Source: Pseudomonas sp. TH31 (GTDB lineage Bacteria; Pseudomonadota; Gammaproteobacteria; Pseudomonadales; Pseudomonadaceae). Taken from it: a stretch of 44,290 nucleotides of DNA. Location: the NCBI RefSeq assembly GCF_016650815.1, contig NZ_JAEKEZ010000003.1, positions 1 to 44,290 of the forward strand, read 5' to 3'. This document shows, one piece after another, positions 25,349 to 33,440 of this stretch. How positions within the stretch are numbered: the stretch's first letter is position 1; each line of letters begins with the position of its first letter. The notes under the pieces are model-generated. The model had not been told where the DNA came from. It ran no database searches and was given only the letters and a program-made list of their open reading frames with translations. The position numbers were made by a program, and so were the translations under genes.

Positions 25349-25792
25349 TCAAGCCTTGGCTTTTGCTGCGCTTACACCTGCTCGTAAACCGAGCAAATAG
25401 CTGTCTGCACCAAAGCCACAGATTTGCCCTGTCACGATCTGGCCAAATACCGAGTGATGACGGAACTCCTCGCGGGCATGGATATTGGACATATGGATCT
25501 CGACCACTGGCACCGTAAGGATCGCCAATGCGTCACGGATGCCGTAACTGTAATGAGTCCAGGCACCTGCGTTGATAAGTACTGCATCCACACCATCGAA
25601 ATAGCCCTGGTGAATGCGCTCGCACATTTCACCCTCACTATTGGTCTGAAAACTTTCAACCGTGACGCCCAACTCTTCACCCAGCGAGCGCAAGCTGGCG
25701 TCAATTTCGTTCAAGGTGATTGTTCCGTATTGCTTCGGATCACGCTTGCCGAACATGTTGTGATTTACACCGTGGAGCATCAAGACTTTCAT
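25349..25792 (-). CDS. aroQ: type II 3-dehydroquinate dehydratase, variant loop
   Basis: 147 residues, the family's usual length. Catalytic features are present: Arg17 and Tyr22 in GKRDPKQYGT, the Asn in INAGAWTHYS, His100 in VEIHMSNIHAREEF, and Arg111 with HHS. The N-terminal signature differs from the usual GPNLNLLG and reads GVNHNMFG, keeping both Asn. The enzyme removes water from 3-dehydroquinate to give 3-dehydroshikimate, cytoplasmic. It starts 14 bases after the Gfo/Idh-type gene, so it is clearly co-transcribed. A paralogue with the same variant loop lies at 41415-41864. The catabolic context separates it from the housekeeping AroQ. Confidence 0.85.
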   Translation of the reverse strand: MKVLMLHGVNHNMFGKRDPKQYGTITLNEIDASLRSLGEELGVTVESFQTNSEGEMCERIHQGYFDGVDAVLINAGAWTHYSYGIRDALAILTVPVVEIHMSNIHAREEFRHHSVFGQIVTGQICGFGADSYLLGLRAGVSAAKAKA

Positions 25793-25805
25793 GCTTGTTC
25801 CTCAA

Positions 25806-26858
25806 TCAACTCAGATTGACTTCGATGACGCGCCCGGTCTTTGCAGCCCGGACAATGGCGTCGGTGATTTCCAGGTTAAGCAGTCCATCGCGGGCGCTGA
25901 CCAATGGCTGAGCCTCGCCCCTGACTACGGCGCCGAAATGCTCCATCTGATGCATGATCGGGTCTTGCCGGATCATGCCGACAACGCCGACTTCAAATGG
26001 CTTCCACCAAGAGCGTTCCTCAGACCGCGGATAGGTTTTCAAACGCATGGTTGGAATTGAAAGACTGCCGTCGGTCCCGGAGACCACGTAGCAGTCCTCA
26101 TCTTCGTGGGTGGGATAGGCCGTGTTTTCCTGGGAGGTTTGCTCCCAGCTACGCGGTGAGGCGGCGGTGTCGGACAACATGAATGTGCCCAACGCCCCAT
26201 TCGCGAATCGCAGGTTGATCGCAACGGTGTCTTCGACCGGGAACTCTCGAACTGCATGGGAAGCGAAAGCCTGAACGGCGACGATTTCCCCACAAAGCAT
26301 CCGCAGGTTATGCACCTCGTGAATCATGTTGAGGAGGATGGGCCCTGCCCCAACTTCTCGACGCCAAGGTGCATCCACGTAGTAGTGATCAGGTTTGACG
26401 AATAGCGCACTGCCCATCACTGAAACAAGCCGCCCCAGCACACCGCTTTTAATCACCTCGCGTGCTTTGGCCATGATCGGACTATGTGCACGGTGATGAC
26501 CGATGAGAATTCGAGCGCCCTTCTCATCAGCCATCTGCACCAGCGCACGCCCTTCTTCTACCGTCGGAGCAATCGGCTTCTCCAGAAGCATGTCCAAGCC
26601 GGCGCTCATGCACAGCTCAGCATGAGCGACGTGCAGTTGATTAGGTGTAGCGAGTACCACTGCGTCAGGACGATCTTTTTCAATCATCTCTTCCAGTGAG
26701 GCGTACAGCGCAACACCAGCCTGCGCGGCAAGCACCTGGGCTGCGGGTGACGGGTCGATGACAGCGGCGAGTTGGCATGTAGGGCTTTGCAGCAATGCCG
26801 CCATATGCGCCTGACCGATGTAGCCAGCGCCGGCTACCGCAATTCGAGTCTTGATCAT
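25806..26858 (-). CDS. Gfo/Idh/MocA-family oxidoreductase
   Basis: 350 residues from an ATG at 26858 (MIKTRIAVAGAGYIG). An upstream in-frame ATG at 26888 would place ten residues before the Rossmann strand and has no clear ribosome binding site; the chosen start has none either. The nucleotide fold shows GAGYIGQAH and VIDPS, the catalytic-domain start is EKPIA (93-97), and the active-site region is GAGPILLNMIHEVHNLR (His180, His183). Family members oxidise inositols, sugars, cyclic hydroxy-acids or, in LigC, a hydroxymuconic semialdehyde. It heads the minus-strand operon with AroQ and faces the meta-cleavage operon across three GntR-type sites. Its substrate is therefore either quinate-like or a ring-cleavage semialdehyde. 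Confidence 0.8.
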   Translation of the reverse strand: MIKTRIAVAGAGYIGQAHMAALLQSPTCQLAAVIDPSPAAQVLAAQAGVALYASLEEMIEKDRPDAVVLATPNQLHVAHAELCMSAGLDMLLEKPIAPTVEEGRALVQMADEKGARILIGHHRAHSPIMAKAREVIKSGVLGRLVSVMGSALFVKPDHYYVDAPWRREVGAGPILLNMIHEVHNLRMLCGEIVAVQAFASHAVREFPVEDTVAINLRFANGALGTFMLSDTAASPRSWEQTSQENTAYPTHEDEDCYVVSGTDGSLSIPTMRLKTYPRSEERSWWKPFEVGVVGMIRQDPIMHQMEHFGAVVRGEAQPLVSARDGLLNLEITDAIVRAAKTGRVIEVNLS

Positions 26859-27015
26859 GATGGCGAGCACTCGATGCAGAGGGCCCAAGGAAGGATGTTC
26901 ATAGCGCTACCCGTAGTTAATTGTATTTGTCGGGATTCATTCAATCGCTGCTTTGCATACAGCGCCGCGAGATGAAAGGTAAGCAGGACCAATAGACCTG
27001 TCAACGAACATTTCG

Positions 27016-27034
27016 ATTTTTGCATGCAAAAAAT
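27016..27034. promoter_or_regulatory. candidate GntR operator 3
   Basis: ATTTTTGCATGCAAAAAAT, an almost perfect palindrome centred on TGCATGCA (27021-27028). It lies 158 bases upstream of the Gfo/Idh-type start and is the site nearest to that minus-strand promoter. Confidence 0.6.
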
Positions 27035-27118
27035 AATAGACTGAATCAAAAATCTCGAAAAATCCCAATTAAATCAGCAATAAACTCGAAATATGGATCC
27101 GATTATTTTTTCTTATGA

Positions 27119-27136
27119 AATTTTGCATGCATTTTC
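27119..27136. promoter_or_regulatory. candidate GntR operator 4
   Basis: AATTTTGCATGCATTTTC, core TGCATGCA at 27124-27131. It abuts the -35 box (27137) of the meta-cleavage operon promoter, so a bound repressor would overlap polymerase. Confidence 0.55.
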
Positions 27137-27165
27137 TTGACGCTATCGAAGAGAAAGCTTAGGGT
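27137..27165 (+). promoter_or_regulatory. sigma70-like promoter of the meta-cleavage operon
   Basis: TTGACG (27137-27142), a 17-base spacer and TAGGGT (27160-27165). Transcription would begin near 27172, between operators 4 and 5. The first coding sequence begins at 27221, leaving about 50 bases of leader. Confidence 0.45.
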
Positions 27166-27175
27166 TTGATCAATC

Positions 27176-27190
27176 AATTTGCATGCAAAA
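27176..27190. promoter_or_regulatory. candidate GntR operator 5
   Basis: AATTTGCATGCAAAA, core TGCATGCA at 27180-27187, just after the predicted transcription start. With operator 4 it brackets the promoter, the classical arrangement for repression. The cores of operators 4 and 5 are 56 bases apart. Confidence 0.55.
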
Positions 27191-27220
27191 CAAACAAGAA
27201 ACCAAACAGGAACGCTTAAC

Positions 27221-27672
27221 ATGTCGAAAGCTCCCGTCGATCTCAGCGCGATTACCCGGTCGGCAGGCCTGGATCCCGCGCTTCAGAAACACTCATTGGA
27301 AACCTTCGGACCGGCCTACAGCGATCTGCTGGGTTACGTTCCGCCACGCATTCAGGCGCGTTTCGGTACAACAGGTGTGCTCGACCCCGAACTGGTCAAG
27401 CTGCAAGAAGCCATGCGCAGTCACGCAATGGATACGCCGCATCTGGATCCGAAAATGGTCCAGATCATTCTGTTCGGGATGCTGCTGATGGATGGCAACG
27501 ATGCGGCCGAAACCCATTGCCTGGCCGCTCGCCGTTGCGGCGCCAGCTGGGAAGAATTGCAAGCCACTATCAGCCTCTGTTTCCTGTTCCGGGGCTGCCA
27601 GCGGCAAACCGTGGCGCCGACCTTCTGGTCCGTGTCGCTGCTCGTGAAGAGCCAGTTGTCTACCCAACCTGA
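27221..27672 (+). pseudogene. carboxymuconolactone decarboxylase-family protein, one-base frameshift
   Basis: The start at 27221 follows AGGA by 9 bases. The protein reads through MDGNDAAETHCLAARRCGAS and WEELQATISLCFLFRG. A base is then missing at the GGGG run 27591-27594. Restored, the C-terminus becomes [20 protein letters not shown] to a TGA at 27672, about 150 residues, just before the ribosome binding site of the next gene. As written, the frame instead runs on over that gene's start. CMD-family proteins include 4-carboxymuconolactone decarboxylase and AhpD peroxidases. This one lacks the AhpD CxxC pair and has Glu97, His99 and Cys100. As first gene of a meta-cleavage operon it might decarboxylate or isomerise a carboxylated intermediate. 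Confidence 0.7.
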
Positions 27673-27683
27673 GGAGCGTAGCC

Positions 27684-28487
27684 ATGAACAATTCGAATGT
27701 GCAGGCTGCGGCTGACTTGCTTGACCAGGCAGCTCAAAGCGGTGAATGGATAACGCCTCTGCGTGATATCCAACCCGCATTTAGCATCGAAGATGCTTAT
27801 GCGATTCAACAGATCAACACTGATCGTCAGTTGGCCAAAGGGCGACGCATCGTCGGCCGAAAAATCGGCCTGACGTCGAAAGTGGTACAGAAGCAACTGG
27901 GCGTGGATCAGCCTGATTTCGGCGCCCTGTTCGATGACATGGGTTATGGCAGTGGTGAAGTGATTGCCTGGGGCTCTTTGCATCAACCCAAGGTTGAAGC
28001 AGAAATCGCCTTTGTCCTCAAAAGCAATCTGGACATGCCAAACCCTGGCTTGGTCGATGTGTTCAATGCCATCGACTACGCCTTGCCCGCGATTGAAATA
28101 GTCGGCAGCCGCATCGACAAGTGGAACATCCGCATTGTCGACACCGTCGCCGACAACGCCTCTTCGGGTGCCTACGTGTTGGGCGCCACTCCCCGGAGCG
28201 TCAAGGACATCAACCTCGACCTGTGCGGCATGGTCATGGAACGTCGTGGCGAGCCGGTCTCCACCGGGGTCGGTAAAGCCTGCCTTGGTAACCCGTTAAA
28301 CGCAGTGGTATGGCTGGCACGAAAAATGGTCGAAGTGGGCCAGCCGTTGCGCGCGGGTGATTTGGTGCTGTCTGGCGCCCTTGGGCCGATGGTCGAAGTA
28401 AAACCAGGCGATATCGTCGAGGCACGCATCAACGGTCTGGGCTCGGTCACCGCCGTGTTTGGCACTGCACAAGAGGTATCAGCATGA
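27684..28487 (+). CDS. 2-hydroxypenta-2,4-dienoate hydratase (MhpD/DmpE family)
   Basis: 267 residues. The family signature is seen as [31 protein letters not shown] (metal-binding Glu-x-Glu), [25 protein letters not shown] and [20 protein letters not shown]. The enzyme adds water to 2-hydroxypenta-2,4-dienoate to give 4-hydroxy-2-oxovalerate, with a divalent metal. It could also act as the vinylpyruvate-forming partner in complex with the next gene product, as DmpE and DmpH do. A GAGGAG ribosome binding site lies 8 bases upstream, and the stop overlaps the next start (ATGA). Confidence 0.88.
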   Translation: MNNSNVQAAADLLDQAAQSGEWITPLRDIQPAFSIEDAYAIQQINTDRQLAKGRRIVGRKIGLTSKVVQKQLGVDQPDFGALFDDMGYGSGEVIAWGSLHQPKVEAEIAFVLKSNLDMPNPGLVDVFNAIDYALPAIEIVGSRIDKWNIRIVDTVADNASSGAYVLGATPRSVKDINLDLCGMVMERRGEPVSTGVGKACLGNPLNAVVWLARKMVEVGQPLRAGDLVLSGALGPMVEVKPGDIVEARINGLGSVTAVFGTAQEVSA

Positions 28488-29251
28488 GCAACATCGCAGA
28501 ATTCGCCGCGCGCCTCGACGAGGCCGCTCGCACCGCAACAGCCACCCAACAGATCGATCCCGAGTCGGTGATGAGCCTGGAACAGGCCTACCAAATCCAG
28601 GAAGCCAACATTGCTCATCGCGTCGAACGCGGGGAGAAACTGGTCGGCGTGAAGATGGGTTTTACCAGCCGCGCCAAGATGATTCAGATGGGTATCGACG
28701 ACGTGATCTGGGGCCGCCTGACCAGTGATATGCGGGTCGAGGAAGGTACAACGCTGAAACTGTCCGATTACGTCCACCCGCGGGTCGAGCCTGAAATTGC
28801 TTTCCTGCTCAAGGCCCCCTTGGCTGGCGACGTGAGTGCCAGCGAAGCGCTGGCAGCGGTCGAGGCGGTGGCCCCCGCTCTGGAGATCATTGATTCGCGT
28901 TACAAAGACTTCAAGTTCTCACTGCCTGACGTGATTGCCGACAACGCCTCGTCGTCAGGATTCGTGATCGGCAACTGGCATGCTCCTGACACTGATCTGA
29001 GCAACCTGGGCATGGTCATGAGTTTCGACGGCAAGGTTCAACACGTTGGCTCCAGTGCGGCGATTCTTGGCAATCCGGTGCGCGCACTGGTGGCGGCTGC
29101 ACGCTTGGCCGCTGAAGCAGGCATCCCGCTGCAGGCTGGCTCCATCGTCATGGCCGGCGCCGCTACCGCGGCCGAGTGGCTGCTACCGGGCACCTACGTT
29201 CGCCTGGAAATGCAGAACTTGGGTTCTATCGGTTTCCACGTTCAGGAGTAA
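28484..29251 (+). CDS. 4-oxalocrotonate decarboxylase (DmpH/PraC type)
   Basis: 255 residues of the same fold as the hydratase before it. The decarboxylase branch is suggested by [57 protein letters not shown] and [13 protein letters not shown]. The enzyme decarboxylates 2-oxohex-3-enedioate to 2-hydroxypenta-2,4-dienoate and normally forms a complex with the hydratase. The four-base overlap with the hydratase fits co-assembly. Hydratase and decarboxylase are close relatives, so the substrate split between the two genes rests on motif resemblance and gene order. Confidence 0.82.
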   Translation: MSNIAEFAARLDEAARTATATQQIDPESVMSLEQAYQIQEANIAHRVERGEKLVGVKMGFTSRAKMIQMGIDDVIWGRLTSDMRVEEGTTLKLSDYVHPRVEPEIAFLLKAPLAGDVSASEALAAVEAVAPALEIIDSRYKDFKFSLPDVIADNASSSGFVIGNWHAPDTDLSNLGMVMSFDGKVQHVGSSAAILGNPVRALVAAARLAAEAGIPLQAGSIVMAGAATAAEWLLPGTYVRLEMQNLGSIGFHVQE

Positions 29252-29254
29252 GTC

Positions 29255-29458
29255 ATGCCTATCGCCATCATCAACATCATCGAAGGCCGCAGCGACGAGA
29301 AGAAGCAGGCGTTGATCGCCAGCGTCTCCCAAGCCATCGCGCAAAGCCTGGATGCTCCGCTGGAAAGCGTTCGCGTCCTGGTTCAGGAATACCCGGACAA
29401 CCTGTGGGCCGCCGGTGGCGAAACTATCCGCGAGCGACGCAGCAAGGCGAGCCAATAG
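29255..29458 (+). CDS. 4-oxalocrotonate tautomerase
   Basis: 67 residues with the catalytic N-terminal Pro exposed after Met removal (MPIAIINIIEGRSDEKKQAL). Arg11 and Arg39 match the two substrate-binding arginines of 4-OT; Phe50 is replaced by Trp. The usual function is ketonisation of 2-hydroxymuconate to 2-oxohex-3-enedioate, the substrate of the decarboxylase encoded just upstream. It starts 3 bases after that gene. Its presence implies that the ring-cleavage product reaches the dicarboxylate level in this pathway. Confidence 0.88.
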   Translation: MPIAIINIIEGRSDEKKQALIASVSQAIAQSLDAPLESVRVLVQEYPDNLWAAGGETIRERRSKASQ

Positions 29459-29503
29459 CTACGATCCCGACGCGGCAACGCACAGCACAAGAAGGACAAT
29501 AAG

Positions 29504-30445
29504 ATGAGCAAGCCTGTAAAAGTCGCCATCATTGGTTCCGGCAACATCGGCACCGATTTGATGATCAAAATCCTGCGTCATGGCAAGCACCTGGAAATGG
29601 GTGCCATGGTGGGTATCGACCCGGCCTCCGATGGCTTGGCCCGCGCCGAGCGCATGGGCGTCGCAACTACCGCGGGGGGCATTGAAGGCTTGCTGGCGAT
29701 GGAAGGCTTCAAGGACATCAGAATCGTGTTCGACGCCACTTCCGCCGGCGCCCATGCCCACCACAATGCCTTGCTTCAACCCCACGGCATCAAGGTCATC
29801 GACCTGACGCCCGCAGCCATCGGCCCCTACGTGATTCCAGCGATCAACCTGGATTCGGAGCTCGATGCCAGCAACCTGAATATGGTCACCTGCGGCGGTC
29901 AAGCCACGATTCCGATCGTCGCTGCGATATCGCGCGTAGCCAAGGTTCACTATGGAGAAATCGTTGCCTCGATCTCCAGCAAGTCGGCAGGTCCGGGGAC
30001 TCGAGCCAATATCGACGAGTTCACCGAAACCACCACCGCCGCCATCGAGAAACTCGGTGGTGCCACCCGCGGCAAGGCGATCATTGTACTTAACCCGGCC
30101 GAGCCGCCGCTAATCATGCGCGACACTGTATTTGTGCTGTCCGAATTGGCTGATCAGGATGAAATCGAACGCTCGATTCTCGACATGGTGTCGAGCGTGC
30201 AGAGCTACGTGCCGGGTTATCGCCTCAAACAAAGCGTGCAGTTCGAAGTGATCCCGCCTGAAGCGCCGGTCAATGTCCCGGGTCTGGGCTACCTGAGCGG
30301 CCTGAAAACCTCGGTGTTCCTTGAAGTGGAAGGCGCAGCGCATTACCTGCCCGCCTACGCCGGCAACCTGGACATCATGACGTCGGCCGCCATGGCGTGT
30401 GCCGAACGCATTGCCGCCACCCGCCTGAACGCAGTCGAGGCCTGA
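29504..30445 (+). CDS. acylating acetaldehyde dehydrogenase (MhpF/DmpF)
   Basis: 313 residues, the family's standard length. The nucleotide site is [14 protein letters not shown], the catalytic Cys is Cys130 in [13 protein letters not shown], and the typical [20 protein letters not shown] and [18 protein letters not shown] are present. It converts acetaldehyde, NAD and CoA to acetyl-CoA and works as a channelled complex with the aldolase encoded 3 bases downstream. GAAGGA lies about 10 bases before the ATG. Confidence 0.93.
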   Translation: MSKPVKVAIIGSGNIGTDLMIKILRHGKHLEMGAMVGIDPASDGLARAERMGVATTAGGIEGLLAMEGFKDIRIVFDATSAGAHAHHNALLQPHGIKVIDLTPAAIGPYVIPAINLDSELDASNLNMVTCGGQATIPIVAAISRVAKVHYGEIVASISSKSAGPGTRANIDEFTETTTAAIEKLGGATRGKAIIVLNPAEPPLIMRDTVFVLSELADQDEIERSILDMVSSVQSYVPGYRLKQSVQFEVIPPEAPVNVPGLGYLSGLKTSVFLEVEGAAHYLPAYAGNLDIMTSAAMACAERIAATRLNAVEA

Positions 30446-30448
30446 CGC

Positions 30449-31462
30449 ATGGACATCAAGAAAAAGCTCTACATTTCCGACGTCACCCTGCGCGACGGCA
30501 GCCATGCCATCCGCCACCAGTATTCGATCAAGAATGTTCAGGACATTGCTCGCGCACTGGACAAGGCAAAAGTCGACGCCATCGAAGTCGCACACGGCGA
30601 CGGTTTGCAAGGTTCGAGCTTCAACTATGGTTTTTCAGCGCACTCGGATCTGGAATACATCGAAGCCGTTGCGGACGTCATAAGCCACGCCAAAATCACC
30701 ACGCTGCTGTTGCCCGGTATCGGTACGGTTCACGACCTCAAGGCGGCCTACAACGCTGGCGCCCGCGTCGTTCGAGTCGCCACTCACTGCACGGAAGCAG
30801 ACGTGTCCCGCCAGCATATCGAGTACGCTCGCGAACTGGGCATGGATACCGTCGGCTTCCTGATGATGAGCCATATGCTCGCACCGGAAGAACTGGCTAA
30901 ACAGGCGAAGCTGATGGAGAGCTATGGCGCCACCTGCGTGTACATGGCCGACTCTGGCGGCGCGATGAACATGCAGGACATTCGCGAGCGCTTCCGCGCG
31001 TTCAAGGCTGTGCTTAAGGCTGAAACTGAAACCGGCATGCACGCGCACCACAACCTGTCGCTGGGTGTCGCCAACTCGATCACTGCGGTGGAAGAAGGTT
31101 GTGACCGCATTGATGCCAGCCTTGCCGGTATGGGTGCCGGTGCGGGCAACGCCCCACTGGAAGTCTTTATCGCTGCAGCCGAGCGCCTCGGATGGAACCA
31201 CGGTACGGACCTCTACACCCTGATGGACGCCGCCGATGACATCGTCCGTCCCTTGCAGGATCGCCCGGTACGGGTTGATCGCGAAAGCCTGGCGCTGGGA
31301 TATGCCGGGGTCTATTCAAGCTTCCTGCGACACGCTGAAGTCGCAGCCGCCAAATACGGCCTCAAGACTGTCGATATCCTCGTTGAACTGGGCAAGCGCC
31401 GCATGGTTGGGGGGCAGGAAGACATGATCGTCGACGTGGCTCTGGACCTGCTTCGTCGTTGA
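30449..31462 (+). CDS. 4-hydroxy-2-oxovalerate aldolase (MhpE/DmpG)
   Basis: 337 residues of the DRE-TIM class. The metal/catalytic motif is [14 protein letters not shown]. Further family marks are [40 protein letters not shown] (His ligands), [17 protein letters not shown] and a C-terminal [17 protein letters not shown] region that binds the dehydrogenase. It splits 4-hydroxy-2-oxovalerate into pyruvate and acetaldehyde, passing the latter to the preceding enzyme. With it the operon ends in central metabolites. Confidence 0.93.
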   Translation: MDIKKKLYISDVTLRDGSHAIRHQYSIKNVQDIARALDKAKVDAIEVAHGDGLQGSSFNYGFSAHSDLEYIEAVADVISHAKITTLLLPGIGTVHDLKAAYNAGARVVRVATHCTEADVSRQHIEYARELGMDTVGFLMMSHMLAPEELAKQAKLMESYGATCVYMADSGGAMNMQDIRERFRAFKAVLKAETETGMHAHHNLSLGVANSITAVEEGCDRIDASLAGMGAGAGNAPLEVFIAAAERLGWNHGTDLYTLMDAADDIVRPLQDRPVRVDRESLALGYAGVYSSFLRHAEVAAAKYGLKTVDILVELGKRRMVGGQEDMIVDVALDLLRR

Positions 31463-31493
31463 ACTTGAACAATAAAAAAGGTGAGTTGAATCC

Positions 31494-32522
31494 ATGAACA
31501 AAACCAGCAAGTTTCATCCTGAACCTCTTTATGACGTCTCGAACCTCGGTCATGTCGAGCTCAATACGCCTGACCTGGCCGCCAGCGTGCGCTTCTTCAC
31601 TGAAGTTTACGGCCTGGATCTGGTCACTACCCAGGGCGACTCGGCTTACCTGCGAGCGTGGGGCGACCACGATCTCACCTCGCTGAAACTGACCCAGGCT
31701 CGACAAGCAGGCGCCGCGCACATTGGCTGGCGCGTCATGAGCCCGCAGGCACTGGAGCGTCGTGTCGCGGCACTGAAAGCCTACGGTGTTGAAGGAAAAT
31801 GGATTGATGGCGACGTCGGTCATGGCGCTGCCTACAGCTTTATCGCACCGAGCGGGCACCGTATGGAGGTCTATTACGAGGCCGAAAAGTATGTGCCGAC
31901 CGCGGACAAGAAGCCGTACCTGCCCAACCAGCCGCAAAAATTCAGCGGCCGCGGCGTGGCGGCTGCACGCATCGATCACATCAACATTCTGACTCAGGAT
32001 GTGGTCAAGACGCGCGAATTCGCCGACCAGACCATGGGCTTCAAATTGCGCGAGCATTTGATCCCGGGCGGCCAAGGCGAAGAAGTCGGTGCCTGGATGA
32101 GCCTGATGAACAAGGCCCATGACTTGGCCATCACCAAGGAGCCAAGCCCGACTGCCAGCGGTCGACTCCATCACTTGGCCTATGCCGTTGAAAATCGTGA
32201 AGACGTATTGCGCGCTGCAGATATCTTCATGGAGAACGACGTCCACATCGAGTTCGGCCCGGCCAAGCATTCGCGTACCCAAGGTTTCTTTCTGTACGTG
32301 TACGAACCGGGCGGCAACCGCATTGAAGTCTTCTCCGGCGGCATTCACATCTTCACTCCCGATTGGGAACCTGTGAAGTGGGGCACCGAAGTCAAAGGCC
32401 GCTCCACCGCGTGGGGCCTTGGCGTACCGGAGAGTTTCCACAAGTACGCGACACCCGATGTGCAGGTGCCAGAGGCAACCCCCGCTGCCAAGGCTGCTGC
32501 GATGGCTGCGTTGAGCGAGTGA
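31494..32522 (+). CDS. extradiol (catechol 2,3-) dioxygenase, type I
   Basis: 342 residues with two vicinal-oxygen-chelate repeats. The first (NLGHVELNTPDLAASVRFFT) is structural. The second carries the iron ligands His162 in RIDHINILTQD, His226/227 in RLHHLAYAV and Glu278 in GGNRIEVFSGG. The C-terminus TPDWEPVKWGTE resembles PheB-type catechol 2,3-dioxygenases. It opens a catechol next to the hydroxyls. Whether the real substrate is catechol, protocatechuate (2,3-cleavage) or a trihydroxybenzene cannot be read from sequence. It is the last enzyme gene of the operon and is followed by a strong hairpin. Confidence 0.87.
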   Translation: MNKTSKFHPEPLYDVSNLGHVELNTPDLAASVRFFTEVYGLDLVTTQGDSAYLRAWGDHDLTSLKLTQARQAGAAHIGWRVMSPQALERRVAALKAYGVEGKWIDGDVGHGAAYSFIAPSGHRMEVYYEAEKYVPTADKKPYLPNQPQKFSGRGVAAARIDHINILTQDVVKTREFADQTMGFKLREHLIPGGQGEEVGAWMSLMNKAHDLAITKEPSPTASGRLHHLAYAVENREDVLRAADIFMENDVHIEFGPAKHSRTQGFFLYVYEPGGNRIEVFSGGIHIFTPDWEPVKWGTEVKGRSTAWGLGVPESFHKYATPDVQVPEATPAAKAAAMAALSE

Positions 32523-32565
32523 TGTCTGAGCCTGTCGGCGAATAGCTGACAGGCCGCCAGACATC
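32521..32565. terminator. bulged hairpin overlapping the dioxygenase stop
   Basis: GATGTCTG (32521-32528) pairs with CAGACATC (32558-32565), and inside it CCTGTC (32531-32536) pairs with GACAGG (32548-32553). The outer stem starts on the second base of the dioxygenase stop codon. There is no T-run. It may protect the 3' end of the operon mRNA or reduce read-through into the regulator 70 bases further on. Confidence 0.5.
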
Positions 32566-32635
32566 GCGGATGATAGGGCGTATCGAGACGGCAATGTTTG
32601 CCGTCTCTCGAGTGATTGGGTCAGAGGCCTTTGCA

Positions 32636-33361
32636 GTGAACGAGATGTTGATGGAAGAGAACCTGCACGCGCAGGAAGACAGCGCAACTACCCATGCCAC
32701 CTCCCTGGTCAAGCGTCTGCGTATGGCGATCATGACCGGTGAGTTGGCCCCGGGTAGCAAGCTGCGCCTGGATGCACTGCGCGAAAAGCTGGGTTTGACC
32801 ATCAGTCGCAGCCCACTGCGCGAGGCCCTTTCCCGGCTGGGTGCTGAAGGCCTTGTCCTCATCGAGGACAACCGCGGCTATCGGGTTATCCCGGTTTCGG
32901 AAGCAAACCTCCAGGAGATTGCGAAGCTGCGGGTGCACTCCGAAAGCCTGGCGTTACGCGAAGCGATTAGTAAGGGCGATCAAGCCTGGCTCGACGGTGT
33001 ATGCCAGGCCGAAGCCGCCCTTCGCGAAATCAAGCGCAGCGACCAGGCCGTCGCCGGTCGCCAGGAAGCCTGGGAAAATGCTCATCGTGACTTTCATCTG
33101 AAGTTGCTTGAAGGCTGCGACATGCCGCTACTGCTCAATCATTGCAACACGCTGCACGACCTGAACGATCGTTACCGTCGCATGTTCCTTGCCAAGAACC
33201 CTTTTGACCGGGATGTGAACGGCGAACATGCGGCCATCGTTGCTGCCACCAAGGAACGTAACGCCGACCTGGCATGCGCCCTTTTGGCCCAGCATATCCA
33301 GCGCACCACGCAGAACATCTGCCGGAGTCTGGTCGCTCAAAATCTCCAGACACCTGGTTGA
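32636..33361 (+). CDS. GntR-family (FCD) regulator, paralogue 2
   Basis: 241 residues from a GTG at 32636. The start was chosen by alignment with paralogue 1, where the same VN-x-x-LM context follows a strong GGAGG site; here AGAGG lies 8 bases upstream. The wHTH domain (TSLVKRLRMAIMTGELAPGS, SRSPLREALSRLGAEGLVLI) differs from paralogue 1 at only two or three positions over about 65 residues. The FCD domain (RLEREI-type region to QHIQRTTQNICRSL) is more divergent, suggesting a shared operator but different effectors. It lies between the dioxygenase and the quiC-like gene and probably controls the operators at 27016-27190. Confidence 0.87.
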   Translation: MNEMLMEENLHAQEDSATTHATSLVKRLRMAIMTGELAPGSKLRLDALREKLGLTISRSPLREALSRLGAEGLVLIEDNRGYRVIPVSEANLQEIAKLRVHSESLALREAISKGDQAWLDGVCQAEAALREIKRSDQAVAGRQEAWENAHRDFHLKLLEGCDMPLLLNHCNTLHDLNDRYRRMFLAKNPFDRDVNGEHAAIVAATKERNADLACALLAQHIQRTTQNICRSLVAQNLQTPG

Positions 33362-33406
33362 TTCGCTCCAGAACGACCCAGCGGTAGATTCAAACACAAT
33401 AAATAA

Positions 33407-33430
33407 TACGACGCCGTCATGGCCGTCGTA
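33407..33430 (+). promoter_or_regulatory. hairpin adjoining the ribosome binding site of the quiC-like gene
   Basis: TACGACG (33407-33413) and CGTCGTA (33424-33430) form a perfect 7-bp stem. The GGAG ribosome binding site (33432-33435) begins one base after the stem and the ATG is at 33441. It could stabilise the message start or serve as an operator. No homologous site is seen elsewhere. Confidence 0.3.
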
Positions 33431-33440
33431 CGGAGACTCT

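Noticed and set aside
31362..32687. 441-codon open frame antisense to the dioxygenase
   Set aside because: It is a GC-codon shadow of the dioxygenase gene, with no motif, no ribosome binding site and a composition expected of an antisense frame.
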